DNA of 34,466 bases from JAMOQA01 sp964420365 (lineage in GTDB: Bacteria; Acidobacteriota; Polarisedimenticolia; J045). The stretch is taken from positions 1 through 34,466 of the forward strand of contig CAYQTA010000072.1 of NCBI GenBank assembly GCA_964420365.1, read 5' to 3'. Within the stretch, counting starts at the first letter, position 1; each line of letters opens with the position of its first letter. Under the pieces are notes generated by a model. The model had not been told where the DNA came from. It worked only from the letters and a program-made list of their open reading frames with translations, and did no database searches. The translations under genes and the position numbers were made by a program. This document shows positions 24,454 through 32,654 of this stretch, piece by piece.

Positions 24454-25817
24454 CGCGTCTCCTCGGCGGACCCCGGGAGGTCCGCACCCACCAGGACCAG
24501 GGCCGCCAGCCGGGCGGCGGCCCGGCCGGCCCGCGCCGCCGCCAGCATCTCCCGGGCACGGGCCAGGTCCTCCTCGGCGTCCAGCAGTTCCCGGCCCCCG
24601 ACCAGGCCTTCCCGGTACCGGGCCCGCGCCGCCTCCCAGGCCGCCGCGGCGGCCTCCCGCGCGGCTTCCGCGGCCCGCACCCTCTCCGCGGCGGCCCGGT
24701 CCTCGGCGAGCGCCCGCAGGACCTGTTCCCGGATCGAGCGCCGGGCGGACTCCAGCTCCGCCTCGAGCTCCCGGGCGCGGGCCCGGGCCCGGGCCTCGCG
24801 GGCGGCCAGGGCGCCGCCGGTCGCCAGGGGAACGCGCACGGCCACCGCGACCGCCGCGTTGTCGCGCCGCGCCTGCCACCGGTCGTCCAGGCGGTGGGCC
24901 TCCCCGAGGAGCCACAGGGACGGGCGTCGTGCGCGGCCCGCCGCCTCCGCGGCGGCCTCCGCCGCCTCGCCCCGCAGGGAAAGGGCCGCCGGGAGAGGGC
25001 GGCGGGCGAGAGCGAGGGCCACCAGGTCGTCCTCGTCCCCGGGGGGCAGGGCGGGCAGCTCGGGGGGCCAGCCCGGAACGGCGCCGGGGGGAAGGTCCCG
25101 GCCGACCAGGCGCTCCATCGCCAGCCGCGCGGAGGTCTCGTCGGCCCGGGCCCGGGCGAGGTCGTGGCGGGCCATCGCCAGGGCCGCCTCGGCGGCCAGC
25201 AGGTCCTGCCGGGGAACCTGCTGGTGCTCGAGGAACGACCGGACCTGCCGGACGAGCTCCTCCCGCTCGGCGACGGTCGCCTCCGCCGCCGCGCGCCGCC
25301 GGGCGGCTGCCTCCCACGCGGCGGCCGCCCCGAGCACCCGGAGCCGGATCGCCTCGGCAACGACCTCTTCGCCGAGACGGGCGGCCTCGCGGGCCCGGGA
25401 TGCGGCGAGGAGCACGTGGCGGGCACGGCCTCCGTCCCAGAGAAGCTGCATCGCGGTAACCGCGAGGAACTCGGCGTTCCGTTCGGCGAACGGAACCTCG
25501 TGCGCGGGAACCGTCACCGGGCCCAGCGGGGTCGGCAGGATCGAGGCCGGCGTCCCGAAGCCGGGCGCACTGGCCATCCGCCACGCCGCCCCGTAGAGGT
25601 CGACGTGCGGCCGGAACGCGGAGCGGGCCTCCCGCTCCGCGGAGGCCGCCTCCTCGAGGCGGGCCCGGGCCCGCTCCGCCTCGGGACCGGCGAGCGCCTC
25701 CCGGACGAGGTCGCCGAGGGGGATCACCCGGGGGGCGGAGGCAGCGACCACGAGGTCCGGGAACGACCACCAGGCGAGCAGGACAGCCGCGAGAAGGCCC
25801 GCCGCCCGGGCTCTCAT
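24450..25817 (-). CDS. TolC-family outer-membrane efflux channel
   Basis: This 455-residue protein has a signal peptide (1-28, cleavage after Ala-Ser-Ala) and the two internally similar halves of outer-membrane factors. Each half has long amphipathic helices rich in Ala, Arg and Glu and short strand regions (FRPHVDLYGAAW, 68-79; RRPSLWLLGEAHRL and AVAVRVPLATGG in the second half). The motif YREGLVGGRELLDAEEDL is typical of the second half. It completes a tripartite exporter with the downstream adaptor and pump. The ATG overlaps the tetR stop (ATGA). The Ala-rich composition reflects the high GC content. Confidence 0.88.
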   Translation of the reverse strand: MRARAAGLLAAVLLAWWSFPDLVVAASAPRVIPLGDLVREALAGPEAERARARLEEAASAEREARSAFRPHVDLYGAAWRMASAPGFGTPASILPTPLGPVTVPAHEVPFAERNAEFLAVTAMQLLWDGGRARHVLLAASRAREAARLGEEVVAEAIRLRVLGAAAAWEAAARRRAAAEATVAEREELVRQVRSFLEHQQVPRQDLLAAEAALAMARHDLARARADETSARLAMERLVGRDLPPGAVPGWPPELPALPPGDEDDLVALALARRPLPAALSLRGEAAEAAAEAAGRARRPSLWLLGEAHRLDDRWQARRDNAAVAVAVRVPLATGGALAAREARARARARELEAELESARRSIREQVLRALAEDRAAAERVRAAEAAREAAAAAWEAARARYREGLVGGRELLDAEEDLARAREMLAAARAGRAAARLAALVLVGADLPGSAEETR

Positions 25818-26458
25818 CGGTTCCCGCCCTCCCCGTGGGCGAGCAGCCCGTGGAAGACCAGCTCGAGCAGGCCGTCGAGCAGCTCCGTGCCGGCGATCCT
25901 CTCCCCGCCGAACATCTCGGGAAGCTCGAGCGACCGGACCATCGCCTGGAGCGCCCGGACCGCCGTGTCCATCAGCGGGATCGGGCGGAAGACGCCCCGC
26001 TCCACCCCGTCCCGGAGAAGCCGGGTGAACAGCTCCCGCTCCCGGCGCGAGAACTCCCGCTCCTTGGAGAGCACCAGGGCGGCGAACTCCTCGCCGAGCT
26101 CCCGGCGCAGGCCGAGGACCTCCCGCAGCTCGCGGAGCACGCGGAGCTTCTCCTCGATCACCGCCCGGAGGGCGGCCGCGGGGTCCGGCGCGCGTTCCGC
26201 CGCCGCGACCATCCGGGCGAGGAGCCGCTCCTCCTCCCGGGAGACGACCGCGTCCAGGAGCTCCTGCTTTCCTCCCGGCACGTGGTAGTAGAGAGCCCCC
26301 TTCACGACCCCGAGATCCCGGGCGATCTCCGCCATCGAGGTCTTGCGGAACCCGTAGCGGGCGAAGCGGCGCATCGCCGCATCGAGGATCCGCTCCCGGG
26401 TCAGGGCCTGCCTCGATCCGTTGGTGGGCTGCGACCGGTTTGACTTTTCGACCATCAT
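25814..26458 (-). CDS. TetR-family transcriptional regulator of the efflux operon
   Basis: This 214-residue regulator has the canonical N-terminal helix-turn-helix: LTRERILDAAMRRFARYGFR (19-38), then KTSMAEIARDLGVVKGALYYHVPGGKQELL (39-68). The C-terminal helical domain (70-214) would bind the inducer. It is the first gene of the operon with the three efflux genes, starts and stops overlapping, so it most likely represses its own operon until a pump substrate binds. Two ATGs are adjacent (26458, 26455) and neither has its own Shine-Dalgarno. A palindrome lies right on the start codon and a promoter just upstream suggests a leaderless mRNA. An in-frame ATG at 26542 exists but would read through the pepD terminator hairpin. 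Confidence 0.9.
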   Translation of the reverse strand: MMVEKSNRSQPTNGSRQALTRERILDAAMRRFARYGFRKTSMAEIARDLGVVKGALYYHVPGGKQELLDAVVSREEERLLARMVAAAERAPDPAAALRAVIEEKLRVLRELREVLGLRRELGEEFAALVLSKEREFSRRERELFTRLLRDGVERGVFRPIPLMDTAVRALQAMVRSLELPEMFGGERIAGTELLDGLLELVFHGLLAHGEGGNR

Positions 26459-26465
26459 GGTCAAA
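26439..26465. promoter_or_regulatory. Palindromic operator overlapping the tetR start codon
   Basis: A perfect 13-bp palindrome (GACCATCATGGTC, 26450-26462) sits inside a wider inverted pair TTTGAC (26439-26444) and GTCAAA (26460-26465). This size and symmetry fit a TetR-family operator. It covers the start codons and abuts the -10 at 26466-26471, so binding would block initiation of transcription, which implies autoregulation of the whole operon. Confidence 0.65.
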
Positions 26466-26494
26466 ACGGTAACATCGTTCCGACCTCCGGTCAA
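26466..26494 (-). promoter_or_regulatory. tetR-efflux operon promoter
   Basis: On the minus strand TTGACC (26489-26494, five of six matches to consensus) and TACCGT (26466-26471) are 17 bases apart. A start site about 7 bases after the -10 falls at or next to the ATG at 26458, so the transcript would have almost no 5' leader. Confidence 0.5.
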
Positions 26495-26506
26495 GCCGCG
26501 AGAAAC

Positions 26507-26531
26507 GCGGCCCGGCACGAGGCCGGGCCGC
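26507..26531 (-). terminator. Terminator hairpin after pepD
   Basis: A perfect 10-bp stem GCGGCCCGGC/GCCGGGCCGC with a 5-base loop lies 31 bases past the pepD stop on the minus strand and is followed by GTTTCTC. The stem is strong and the U-run weak. It separates pepD from the tetR operon on the same strand. Confidence 0.55.
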
Positions 26532-26561
26532 GCGGTCACCATCCCTGTTCTCGACCGAGGA

Positions 26562-28031
26562 TCAGGCCGACATCCTGTCGAGCAGCGCCGCGAGGAGCTT
26601 CCAGAAACGCTCGACCGAGGGGATGTGCACCCGCTCGTCCGGCGAATGCGCCCCGCGGATCTCCGGCCCGAAGGAGATCATGTCCATCCCGGGGACCCGC
26701 TCCCCGAGGAGGCCGCACTCGAGGCCGGCATGGATCGCGGTGACCTCGGGCTCCCGCCCCGTCAGCTCGCGGTAGACCTCCTTCGTCGCGGCGAGGACCG
26801 GCGAGTCCATGTTCGGCTTCCATCCCGGGTACCCGCCGACCTCCTCGGTCTCCACGCCGGCGAGGCGACCGATGGCGTTCAGGGTGTCGAGCACGTCCCG
26901 GAGGGCCTCCCCCACCGACGAGCGCGAGCACGAGACCGCCTCGACCACGTCGCCGTCGGTCGTGACGACGCCGAGGTTCGTGGAGGTCTCCACCAGGCCG
27001 GGGATGTCGGCGCTCATCGCCAGCACCGAGGACGGGATCGCCCGGAGCAGGTCGAGCAGCCGCGCCGAGTCGGCGGCGGAGAAGGCATCGGCCGGGGCCG
27101 CCGAGCCCGCGGGGCCGGTCTCGACGGTGAACCCGTCGTCCAGGCCCCGGTACTGGGCCGCGATCAGCTCCCTTTCCTTCTCGACGGCGGCCAGGAAGGC
27201 CGACTCGGTATCGGCCGGCACGTACACGACCGCGGAGGACTCCCGGGGGATCGCGTTCCGCTTGCTGCCGCCGGCGATCGTCGCGACGCGAACCTCGGCG
27301 GCCCGGCCTCCCGCCTGGAGCAGGCGCACGAGCGCCTTGATCGCGTTCAGGCGGTTCCTGTTGATGTCGAGGCCCGAGTGACCGCCCTGGAGCCCCTTGA
27401 CCGCGACGGAGATCGCGGCGGTCCCGGCCGGCGGCGCCGTCCGCCCGGCCCGGAAGCGGAACTTCGTGTCGCATCCGCCGGCGCAACCGACGAACAGGAC
27501 CCCGTCCTCCTCGGAGTCGAGGTTCAGCATGGTGCGGCCCCGCACGAGGGAGGCGTCGAGGTTCTGGGCCCCGGTCAGGCCGGTCTCCTCGTCGATCGTG
27601 AAGACGAGGTCGAGCGGACCGTGGGCGACCGACGGGTCCTCCGCGGCCGCCATTGCCGCGGCCACGCCGACGCCGTTGTCCGCCCCGAGGGTCGTGCCGT
27701 CGGCACGGATCCACTCCCCGTCACGAACGACGTGGATGTTGCCGGTCTCGGCGTCGTACGGGCTGTCGGCGTTCCGCTCGCAGACCATGTCGATGTGCCC
27801 CTGCAGCACGATCGGGGCGGCGCCCTCCCGGCCCGGGCTCGCGGGGACGTGGACGACCAGGTTGCCGGCCGCGTCCTCGTGGACCTCGTAGCCCTTCTCC
27901 TTCGCCCAGTTCCGGATGTACTCCCGCGCCGCTGCCTCGTTGCCCGATGGACGGGGAAGGCGCGTCAGCGCCGCGAAGTGCTGCCACAGGATGCGGGGCT
28001 CGAGCCCCTCGAACGGATTGCTCTGGCTCAT
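26562..28031 (-). CDS. pepD: Aminoacyl-histidine dipeptidase (M20 family, PepD)
   Basis: PepD is a cytosolic zinc dipeptidase of family M20C, cutting Xaa-His and other dipeptides. The 489 residues match the family length. Metal-site residues are visible as H79 in QGHIDMVCE, D118 in LGADNGVG, E148/E149 in TIDEETGLTGA, D172 in NLDSEEDG, and a C-terminal histidine in GAHSPDERVHIPS. KGLQGGHSGLDINRNRLNAI is the typical lid/dimer region. The ATG at 28031 has GGAGGGAT upstream, and TAGAATGG on the minus strand at 28091-28098 may be its -10. It is divergent from pepP, so two peptide-degrading enzymes share one promoter region. Confidence 0.95.
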   Translation of the reverse strand: MSQSNPFEGLEPRILWQHFAALTRLPRPSGNEAAAREYIRNWAKEKGYEVHEDAAGNLVVHVPASPGREGAAPIVLQGHIDMVCERNADSPYDAETGNIHVVRDGEWIRADGTTLGADNGVGVAAAMAAAEDPSVAHGPLDLVFTIDEETGLTGAQNLDASLVRGRTMLNLDSEEDGVLFVGCAGGCDTKFRFRAGRTAPPAGTAAISVAVKGLQGGHSGLDINRNRLNAIKALVRLLQAGGRAAEVRVATIAGGSKRNAIPRESSAVVYVPADTESAFLAAVEKERELIAAQYRGLDDGFTVETGPAGSAAPADAFSAADSARLLDLLRAIPSSVLAMSADIPGLVETSTNLGVVTTDGDVVEAVSCSRSSVGEALRDVLDTLNAIGRLAGVETEEVGGYPGWKPNMDSPVLAATKEVYRELTGREPEVTAIHAGLECGLLGERVPGMDMISFGPEIRGAHSPDERVHIPSVERFWKLLAALLDRMSA

Positions 28032-28090
28032 CGGGATCCCTCCAGGTTGACGGGTTGCGGAGCGCGGGCCCCCCGGGGGCCGCGAGGAAG

Positions 28091-28133
28091 CCATTCTATG
28101 CCCGGCCGGCCGCGCCCGCCCCCGCTAGAATGG
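28091..28133. promoter_or_regulatory. Divergent pepD/pepP promoter region with two TAGAATGG elements
   Basis: TAGAATGG occurs on the minus strand (28091-28098) facing pepD and on the plus strand (28126-28133) facing pepP, 27 bases apart. Each has TAGAAT in the -10 position sense, but no clear -35 was found for either. They may be -10 elements or sites for a shared factor. Confidence 0.4.
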
Positions 28134-28169
28134 CCCGGCGGCCGTGCCGGCCGCGAGGAGGTTGCTCGG

Positions 28170-29501
28170 ATGGCCCAGCCCGCTCCTCTCCCCGGCGTTC
28201 CCCTCGAGGAGCACGCCCGGCGCCGCCGGGAGGTGCTCGCCCGGATCGAGGGGGACGCGATGATCCTTCCCGCCGGGCGCCCGCCCACCTATTCCCGGGA
28301 CGTGGAGCACCGGCATCGCCCGGACAGCGACTTCCTCTGGCTCACCGGCTACCCGGAACCGGAGGCGATCGCCGTGCTCCGGCCGGGGGCCGACGCGCCG
28401 TACACCCTGTTCGTCCTTCCGCGGGATCCCGAGAAGGAAACGTGGACCGGGCGGCGCCTCGGGCCGGAGGGGGCCCGGGAACGGTACGGCGCGGACGCCG
28501 CGTTTCCGCTCGCCGAGTTCCCGCGGCGCCTGCCCGATCTCCTCGACGGGGCGGAGCGGCTGTGGTACGCGCCGTGGCGGGACCCGGAGCTGGACCGGCA
28601 CGTGCGCGCGGCCCTCCAGTCCCTCCGGGCGAAGGAGCGCTTCGGCCGCCGTGCCCCGGGCATCCTCGCGGATCCCGGGCTCCTCCTCCACGAGTTCCGG
28701 CTCGTCAAGGGCCCGGCGGAGCTGGCCGTGCTCGAGCAGGCCTGCCGGGTCACCGCGGCCGGCCACCTGGCGGGGATCGCCCGTTGCCGGCCGGGCGCCA
28801 CCGAGCGACAGGTCCAGGCCGCGATCGAGGAGGTCTTCCTCGCGCGCGGGGCGGCCGGGCCGGGGTACCCGACGATCGTCGGCGCCGGGGCCAACGGCTG
28901 CATCCTCCATTACATCGAGAACTCGGCCGTGATCGGGGAAGACGACCTGGTCCTGGTCGACGCCGGGGCCGAGCTCGGCGGGTACAACGGGGACATCACC
29001 CGGACCTTCCCGGCCTCCGGGCGGTTCCTGCCCGCCCAGCGGGCCCTTTACGACCTGGTCCTCGCCGCGGAAGAGGAGGCGATCGAGGCGACCCGGCCCG
29101 GGGCGACGATCGACGGGATCCACGAGGGTGTGCTCCGGACGCTCTCCCGGGGCCTGGTTGAGCTCGGACTCCTCGCGGGTCCGTGGGAAGAGGTGTTCGA
29201 GGAGAAGCGCTACGAGCGCTACTTCATGCACCGCACGAGCCACTGGCTCGGCATGGACGTGCACGACGTCGGCGACTACCGGGTCCGCGGCGTCTCCCGG
29301 CCGCTGGAGCCCGGGATGGTCCTGACCGTCGAACCGGGCCTGTACGTGCCGCCCGACGACGAGTCCGTACCCGCCGAGTTCCGCGGCCAGGCGGTGCGGA
29401 TCGAGGACGACGTCGTCGTGACCGACGATGGATGCCGCGTGCTCACCCGGGACGTGCCGGTCGACCCGGATGCACTGGCGGCAATGGTGGGCCGTGGCTG
29501 A
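28170..29501 (+). CDS. pepP: Xaa-Pro aminopeptidase (M24B family, PepP)
   Basis: PepP removes the N-terminal residue before proline. The 443 residues comprise the N-terminal AMP_N domain (1-160, with RHRPDSDFLWLTGY and LFVLPRDPEKETWTGRR) and the pita-bread metallopeptidase domain. All five dimetal ligands are visible: D264 (LVDAGAE), D275 (GDITRTFP), H358 (HRTSHWLGMDVHDVG), E388 (TVEPGLY) and E412 (RIEDD). The ATG at 28170 has GAGGAGG upstream and TAGAAT at 28126-28131 may be its -10. The CPBP protease gene overlaps its 3' end by 8 bases, so the two are probably one transcript. Confidence 0.96.
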   Translation: MAQPAPLPGVPLEEHARRRREVLARIEGDAMILPAGRPPTYSRDVEHRHRPDSDFLWLTGYPEPEAIAVLRPGADAPYTLFVLPRDPEKETWTGRRLGPEGARERYGADAAFPLAEFPRRLPDLLDGAERLWYAPWRDPELDRHVRAALQSLRAKERFGRRAPGILADPGLLLHEFRLVKGPAELAVLEQACRVTAAGHLAGIARCRPGATERQVQAAIEEVFLARGAAGPGYPTIVGAGANGCILHYIENSAVIGEDDLVLVDAGAELGGYNGDITRTFPASGRFLPAQRALYDLVLAAEEEAIEATRPGATIDGIHEGVLRTLSRGLVELGLLAGPWEEVFEEKRYERYFMHRTSHWLGMDVHDVGDYRVRGVSRPLEPGMVLTVEPGLYVPPDDESVPAEFRGQAVRIEDDVVVTDDGCRVLTRDVPVDPDALAAMVGRG

Positions 29502-30222
29502 CCTCCGACCCGGCCGACGACCGGGCGCCGGGTACCCGCCCCCGTGGGGGCCCGGCGAGGTCGCCCTCGGCCTCGTGGCGGCGATCTCCCTCTCGATCCT
29601 CCTCGTCTTCGCCCTCTCGGGGCTCGCCGTCTTGGCCGGCCTGGAAGAGGGGGCGCTGCTGCTCCGCTACGCGGTGTTCGTCGCGACGGAGGGGTGCCTC
29701 GTCGTGGTCGCCTCGGCGGCGCTCCTTCTCGCCGGAACGGGCCCGGAAGCCCTGGGCCTTCGTTCTCCCGCCCGGCCGACCGGGGCCCTGGGGGAAGGCA
29801 TCGCCGTGGGCGCCCTGCTGGCGGCGATGACGCGGGGCTGGACCCTCGCCCTCGCCCGGTGGGCGCCGCCGCTCCATGCCCGGCTGCTGCTGGAGGAGCA
29901 CCGGCAGCTCGAGTTCCTGGCCGCGCCGTGGCCCCTCCTGCTGGTCGCCGCCCTGGTGGCGGCCCCGGCGGTGGAGGAGGTCTTCTTCCGGGGATTCGTC
30001 TTCGGCGGTCTCCGCTCCCGCCTGGACTTCCCCCTCGCTTCCGCGGCATCGGCCCTGGTGTTCGCCCTGATCCACCTGATGCCGGTCTCGGCACCGCCCC
30101 TCTTCGTCGTCGGCCTCGGCACGGCGGCCCTCTACGAGCGTCACCGCTCCCTCCTGCCCTCCCTGGCCGCCCACGTGACGTACAACGGGATCGCGCTCGC
30201 CGCCTCGTTCCTCGGGCTGTAG
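29494..30222 (+). CDS. CPBP-family intramembrane metalloprotease
   Basis: This 242-residue membrane protein carries the three CPBP (Abi/CAAX protease) motifs in order: EExxxR as EEVFFR (161-166), FxxxH as FALIH (190-194) and HxxxN as HVTYN (227-231). Hydrophobic segments lie at about 22-50, 58-81, 100-120, 146-162, 181-196 and 200-215. Bacterial members act in protein secretion, bacteriocin immunity or unknown roles; the substrate here is unknown. The GTG at 29494 is preferred because the protein then begins just before the first helix; it overlaps pepP by 8 bases. An in-frame ATG at 29470 is the alternative. It faces cheB, with 19 bases between the stops. Confidence 0.88.
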   Translation: MADLRPGRRPGAGYPPPWGPGEVALGLVAAISLSILLVFALSGLAVLAGLEEGALLLRYAVFVATEGCLVVVASAALLLAGTGPEALGLRSPARPTGALGEGIAVGALLAAMTRGWTLALARWAPPLHARLLLEEHRQLEFLAAPWPLLLVAALVAAPAVEEVFFRGFVFGGLRSRLDFPLASAASALVFALIHLMPVSAPPLFVVGLGTAALYERHRSLLPSLAAHVTYNGIALAASFLGL

Positions 30223-30241
30223 GGGCCTGCGCCTCCGCGGG

Positions 30242-31297
30242 TCAGGCCGGGGCGAGCGCCCCCTGCTCGCCGAGGACCCGCGACTCCAGGATCGCCCGGG
30301 GGATCCGGTCGAGGGGCAGCACGTCCTCGGCGGCCCCGAGCTCGACGGCCGCGCCCGGCATGCCCCACACGACCGACGTCTTCTCGTCCTGGGCGATCGT
30401 GTGGGCACCGGCCTCCTTCATCTTCAGGAGACCCGCCGCCCCGTCGCGGCCCATGCCGGTGAGGATCACCCCGATCGCGTTCGGCCCCGCGACCTCCGCC
30501 ACCGACTCGAACAGCGGATCGACGGCCGGCCGCTGGAAGTGGACCGGCGGATCGTCGTGCAGCGTGACGAGGTAGCGGGCGCCGCTGCGCCGGAGCCGCA
30601 TGTGACGGTCGCCGGGGGCGATCAGCACGACGCCCGGCACGACGGCGTCTCCGTCCCTCGCCTCGCGAACCTCCATCCGGCACAGCCCGTCGAGCCGCTC
30701 CGCGAACGGCCGGGTGAAGTTCTTCGGCATGTGCTGCACGATCACGGTTCCCGGGACGTTGGCCGGGAGCCGCCGCAACACGTCCTCGATCGCGCGGGTC
30801 CCGCCGGTCGAGGCCCCGATCGCCACGAGCTTGTGCGTCGTCGTCTGCAGGAGCTTCGTCGCCTCCACCGGGGGCGGCGCCTCGGCCGACCGGCGCTGCA
30901 CCTGGAGCTTCGCCCGCGCGGCCGCCCGGATCGCCCGCGCCAGGTGCCCGGCGACCTCGGGGACGGTGTAGGCCGAGCCCGGCTTGCTGATCACCTCGAC
31001 GGCACCCAGCTCGAGGGCCCGCAGGGCCGTCGGCGAGTTGGCCGGCGTCAGCGAGCTGACGACGACCACCGGCTTCGGGTAGTGGCGCATCAGCTTCTGC
31101 AGGAACGTCAGCCCGTCCATCCGGGGCATCTCGAGGTCGAGCGTGATCACGTCCGGGTCGAGCTTGACGACCATCTCCCGGGCGACGTACGGGTCCATCG
31201 CCGCTCCGACCACCTCGATGTCGGGTTCCTTGTTCAGCTCCTGCGTCAGGACCTTGCGAACGACGGCGGAATCGTCGACGACGAGCACGCGGATCAT
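30242..31297 (-). CDS. cheB: Chemotaxis response regulator / glutamate methylesterase CheB
   Basis: CheB removes methyl groups from receptor glutamates and deamidates receptor glutamines when phosphorylated. The 351 residues have the receiver domain (1-120; D54 in LDLEMPRMDG, SSLTP, K105 in VISKPG) and the esterase domain (155-345) with the triad S163 (GASTGG), H189 (VQHMP) and D285 (GMGRDGA), one residue off E. coli numbering. Its ATG overlaps the cheX stop, so it is the last gene of the chemotaxis operon, facing the CPBP gene. It counters CheR, encoded in the same operon. Confidence 0.97.
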   Translation of the reverse strand: MIRVLVVDDSAVVRKVLTQELNKEPDIEVVGAAMDPYVAREMVVKLDPDVITLDLEMPRMDGLTFLQKLMRHYPKPVVVVSSLTPANSPTALRALELGAVEVISKPGSAYTVPEVAGHLARAIRAAARAKLQVQRRSAEAPPPVEATKLLQTTTHKLVAIGASTGGTRAIEDVLRRLPANVPGTVIVQHMPKNFTRPFAERLDGLCRMEVREARDGDAVVPGVVLIAPGDRHMRLRRSGARYLVTLHDDPPVHFQRPAVDPLFESVAEVAGPNAIGVILTGMGRDGAAGLLKMKEAGAHTIAQDEKTSVVWGMPGAAVELGAAEDVLPLDRIPRAILESRVLGEQGALAPA

Positions 31298-31770
31298 GCG
31301 GGTTCACCCTCCGGTACGCCGATCCTCACCTGCAGGATGACCAGGACCCGTCCCTCGATCATCCCCTCGAGGCCCAGGCGCGCCTCCCGGCACCCGGGAA
31401 TGTCATCCCGCAGCCTCGGCGCGCGTTCCTGGATCGGCGGAAGGATCGTGATGTCGGCCTCCCGGAAATGCTCGCAGGAGAAGAGGTTGCCGCAGACGAT
31501 GTTCCCCATCTCCTTGAAGGCGTCCACCTGCCGATCCAGCGGCAGCTCCTCCTCATCGACGCCGAGCATGTTGGCCGCGATGGCCGCCACCATCGATGGC
31601 TCGGCCGAGAGAATCAACCGGCCCTCGGCGTCCCCCTCGAAGTCGACGACGACCGTGATCCAGTCGTCGGCCGGCTCGGGCGGCTCCGGCAGTTCCTCCG
31701 GCACGATGAAGGCCGCCGTCGAGAACGCCTCCTCGACGTACTCCCGCAGAACATCAGCCAGGTCACGCAT
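31294..31770 (-). CDS. cheX: CheX-type CheY-phosphate phosphatase
   Basis: This 158-residue protein has the CheX/CheC fold. The strand DWITVVVDFEGDAEGRLILS (35-54) precedes helix PSMVAAIAANMLG (58-70) and the catalytic helix DAFKEMGNIVCGNLF (83-97), whose E87 and N90 give the single ExxN motif of this phosphatase family. It should dephosphorylate CheY-P, ending the signal. Its start lies inside the 3' end of cheY (8-base overlap) and its stop overlaps cheB. CheX usually works as a dimer. A specialised CheC is less likely because only one ExxN is seen. Confidence 0.85.
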   Translation of the reverse strand: MRDLADVLREYVEEAFSTAAFIVPEELPEPPEPADDWITVVVDFEGDAEGRLILSAEPSMVAAIAANMLGVDEEELPLDRQVDAFKEMGNIVCGNLFSCEHFREADITILPPIQERAPRLRDDIPGCREARLGLEGMIEGRVLVILQVRIGVPEGEPA

Positions 31771-32149
31771 TGGTCGTCACTCCCAGCAGCGCGGCCACCT
31801 TGTCCCGCAGCTCGGCCGCCTTGAACGGCTTGTGGATGATGTCCGCACCGAGGGCGAGGATCCGCTCCCGGCGCGCCTCCTGCCGGTCCGACGTGACGAC
31901 CAGGACCGGGAGGTCCCGGAACTCCTCCTTCTTGCGGATCGCCCGGAGGAACTCCTCCCCGTTCATCCGCGGCATGTGGATATCGAGGAGGACCAGGTCG
32001 ACCGGCTCCTGGACGATGGTGCCGATCGCCTCCCAGCCGCTCGCCGCCTCGAGGATCGTCTCGATGTCGAACCCGGCCAGCCTGATCGTGCGGATCACCA
32101 TCGAGCGCATCACCGCGCTGTCGTCGACCACCAGCACCCTGAGGCCCAT
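31763..32149 (-). CDS. cheY: Single-domain response regulator, CheY-like
   Basis: This 128-residue receiver domain has the acidic pocket VVDDS (7-11), the phosphorylation site D56 in LLDIHMPRMNG, the switch TSDR (86-89) and the lysine of HKPF. In this operon it is the likely flagellar-motor signal, phosphorylated by CheA (not in the window) and dephosphorylated by the overlapping cheX product. AAGGTGG precedes the ATG. The gap to cheD is 4 bases. Confidence 0.93.
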   Translation of the reverse strand: MGLRVLVVDDSAVMRSMVIRTIRLAGFDIETILEAASGWEAIGTIVQEPVDLVLLDIHMPRMNGEEFLRAIRKKEEFRDLPVLVVTSDRQEARRERILALGADIIHKPFKAAELRDKVAALLGVTTNA

Positions 32150-32153
32150 CGCG

Positions 32154-32654
32154 TCACCCCACCTTTCCCGCCAGCTCTCGCTCCCGTCCGTCGACCCGGA
32201 GGATGACCCGCCCCGTGCCCACCTCGAGGCTCATCGTCCGGGAACAGTGCCCGCCGACGTCCTCCGCGTCGACCAGGACACCGTTCTTCCACAGGAGCTT
32301 GCGCAGCATCGCCACGTTCCGCTTGCCGATCTTGAACAGGTCCTCCTCGTCGGACTTGCCATGCACGGCTGCCCCGCCCGCGACCCGGACGATCAGCCGC
32401 GACTTCTCCGCTCCCAGCCGGTACGCCTCCTTGAAGAGCAGTGGCACGCCGGTATCAACGAACATGAACGGTCGCTCGGCAGCCTTCTCGGGGTCGATGC
32501 GGGAGCAGGGCAGCATCACGTGGAGCATTCCCCCGATCCTGGCAACCGGGTCCCAGACGGTGATCCCGAGGCAGCTCCCGAGGGCGTGCGTGATGATCAC
32601 GTCCTCCGGCGAGGACGAGTGCTTCATGTCCGCCACGCCGACCGTGATCGTCAC
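32154..32654 (-). CDS. cheD: Chemoreceptor glutamine deamidase CheD
   Basis: CheD deamidates receptor glutamines and in some species binds CheC or CheX-type phosphatases. The 166 residues show the papain-like triad T22, C28 (THALGSCLG) and H45 (GGMLHVMLP), followed by VAGGAAV (typically GGA) and GKRNV. The start is GTG 32654, overlapping the cheR stop (GTGA); translation is coupled to cheR. An in-frame upstream extension inside cheR was rejected because VTITVGVADMKHS matches the family N-terminus. Confidence 0.93.
   Translation of the reverse strand: MTITVGVADMKHSSSPEDVIITHALGSCLGITVWDPVARIGGMLHVMLPCSRIDPEKAAERPFMFVDTGVPLLFKEAYRLGAEKSRLIVRVAGGAAVHGKSDEEDLFKIGKRNVAMLRKLLWKNGVLVDAEDVGGHCSRTMSLEVGTGRVILRVDGRERELAGKVG

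Noticed and set aside
30216..30244. A degenerate copy of the GTAGGGGC repeat at the CPBP/cheB junction
   Set aside because: Only GTAGGGGC plus a loose GC-rich tail matches; too short to call, although the convergent position is suggestive.
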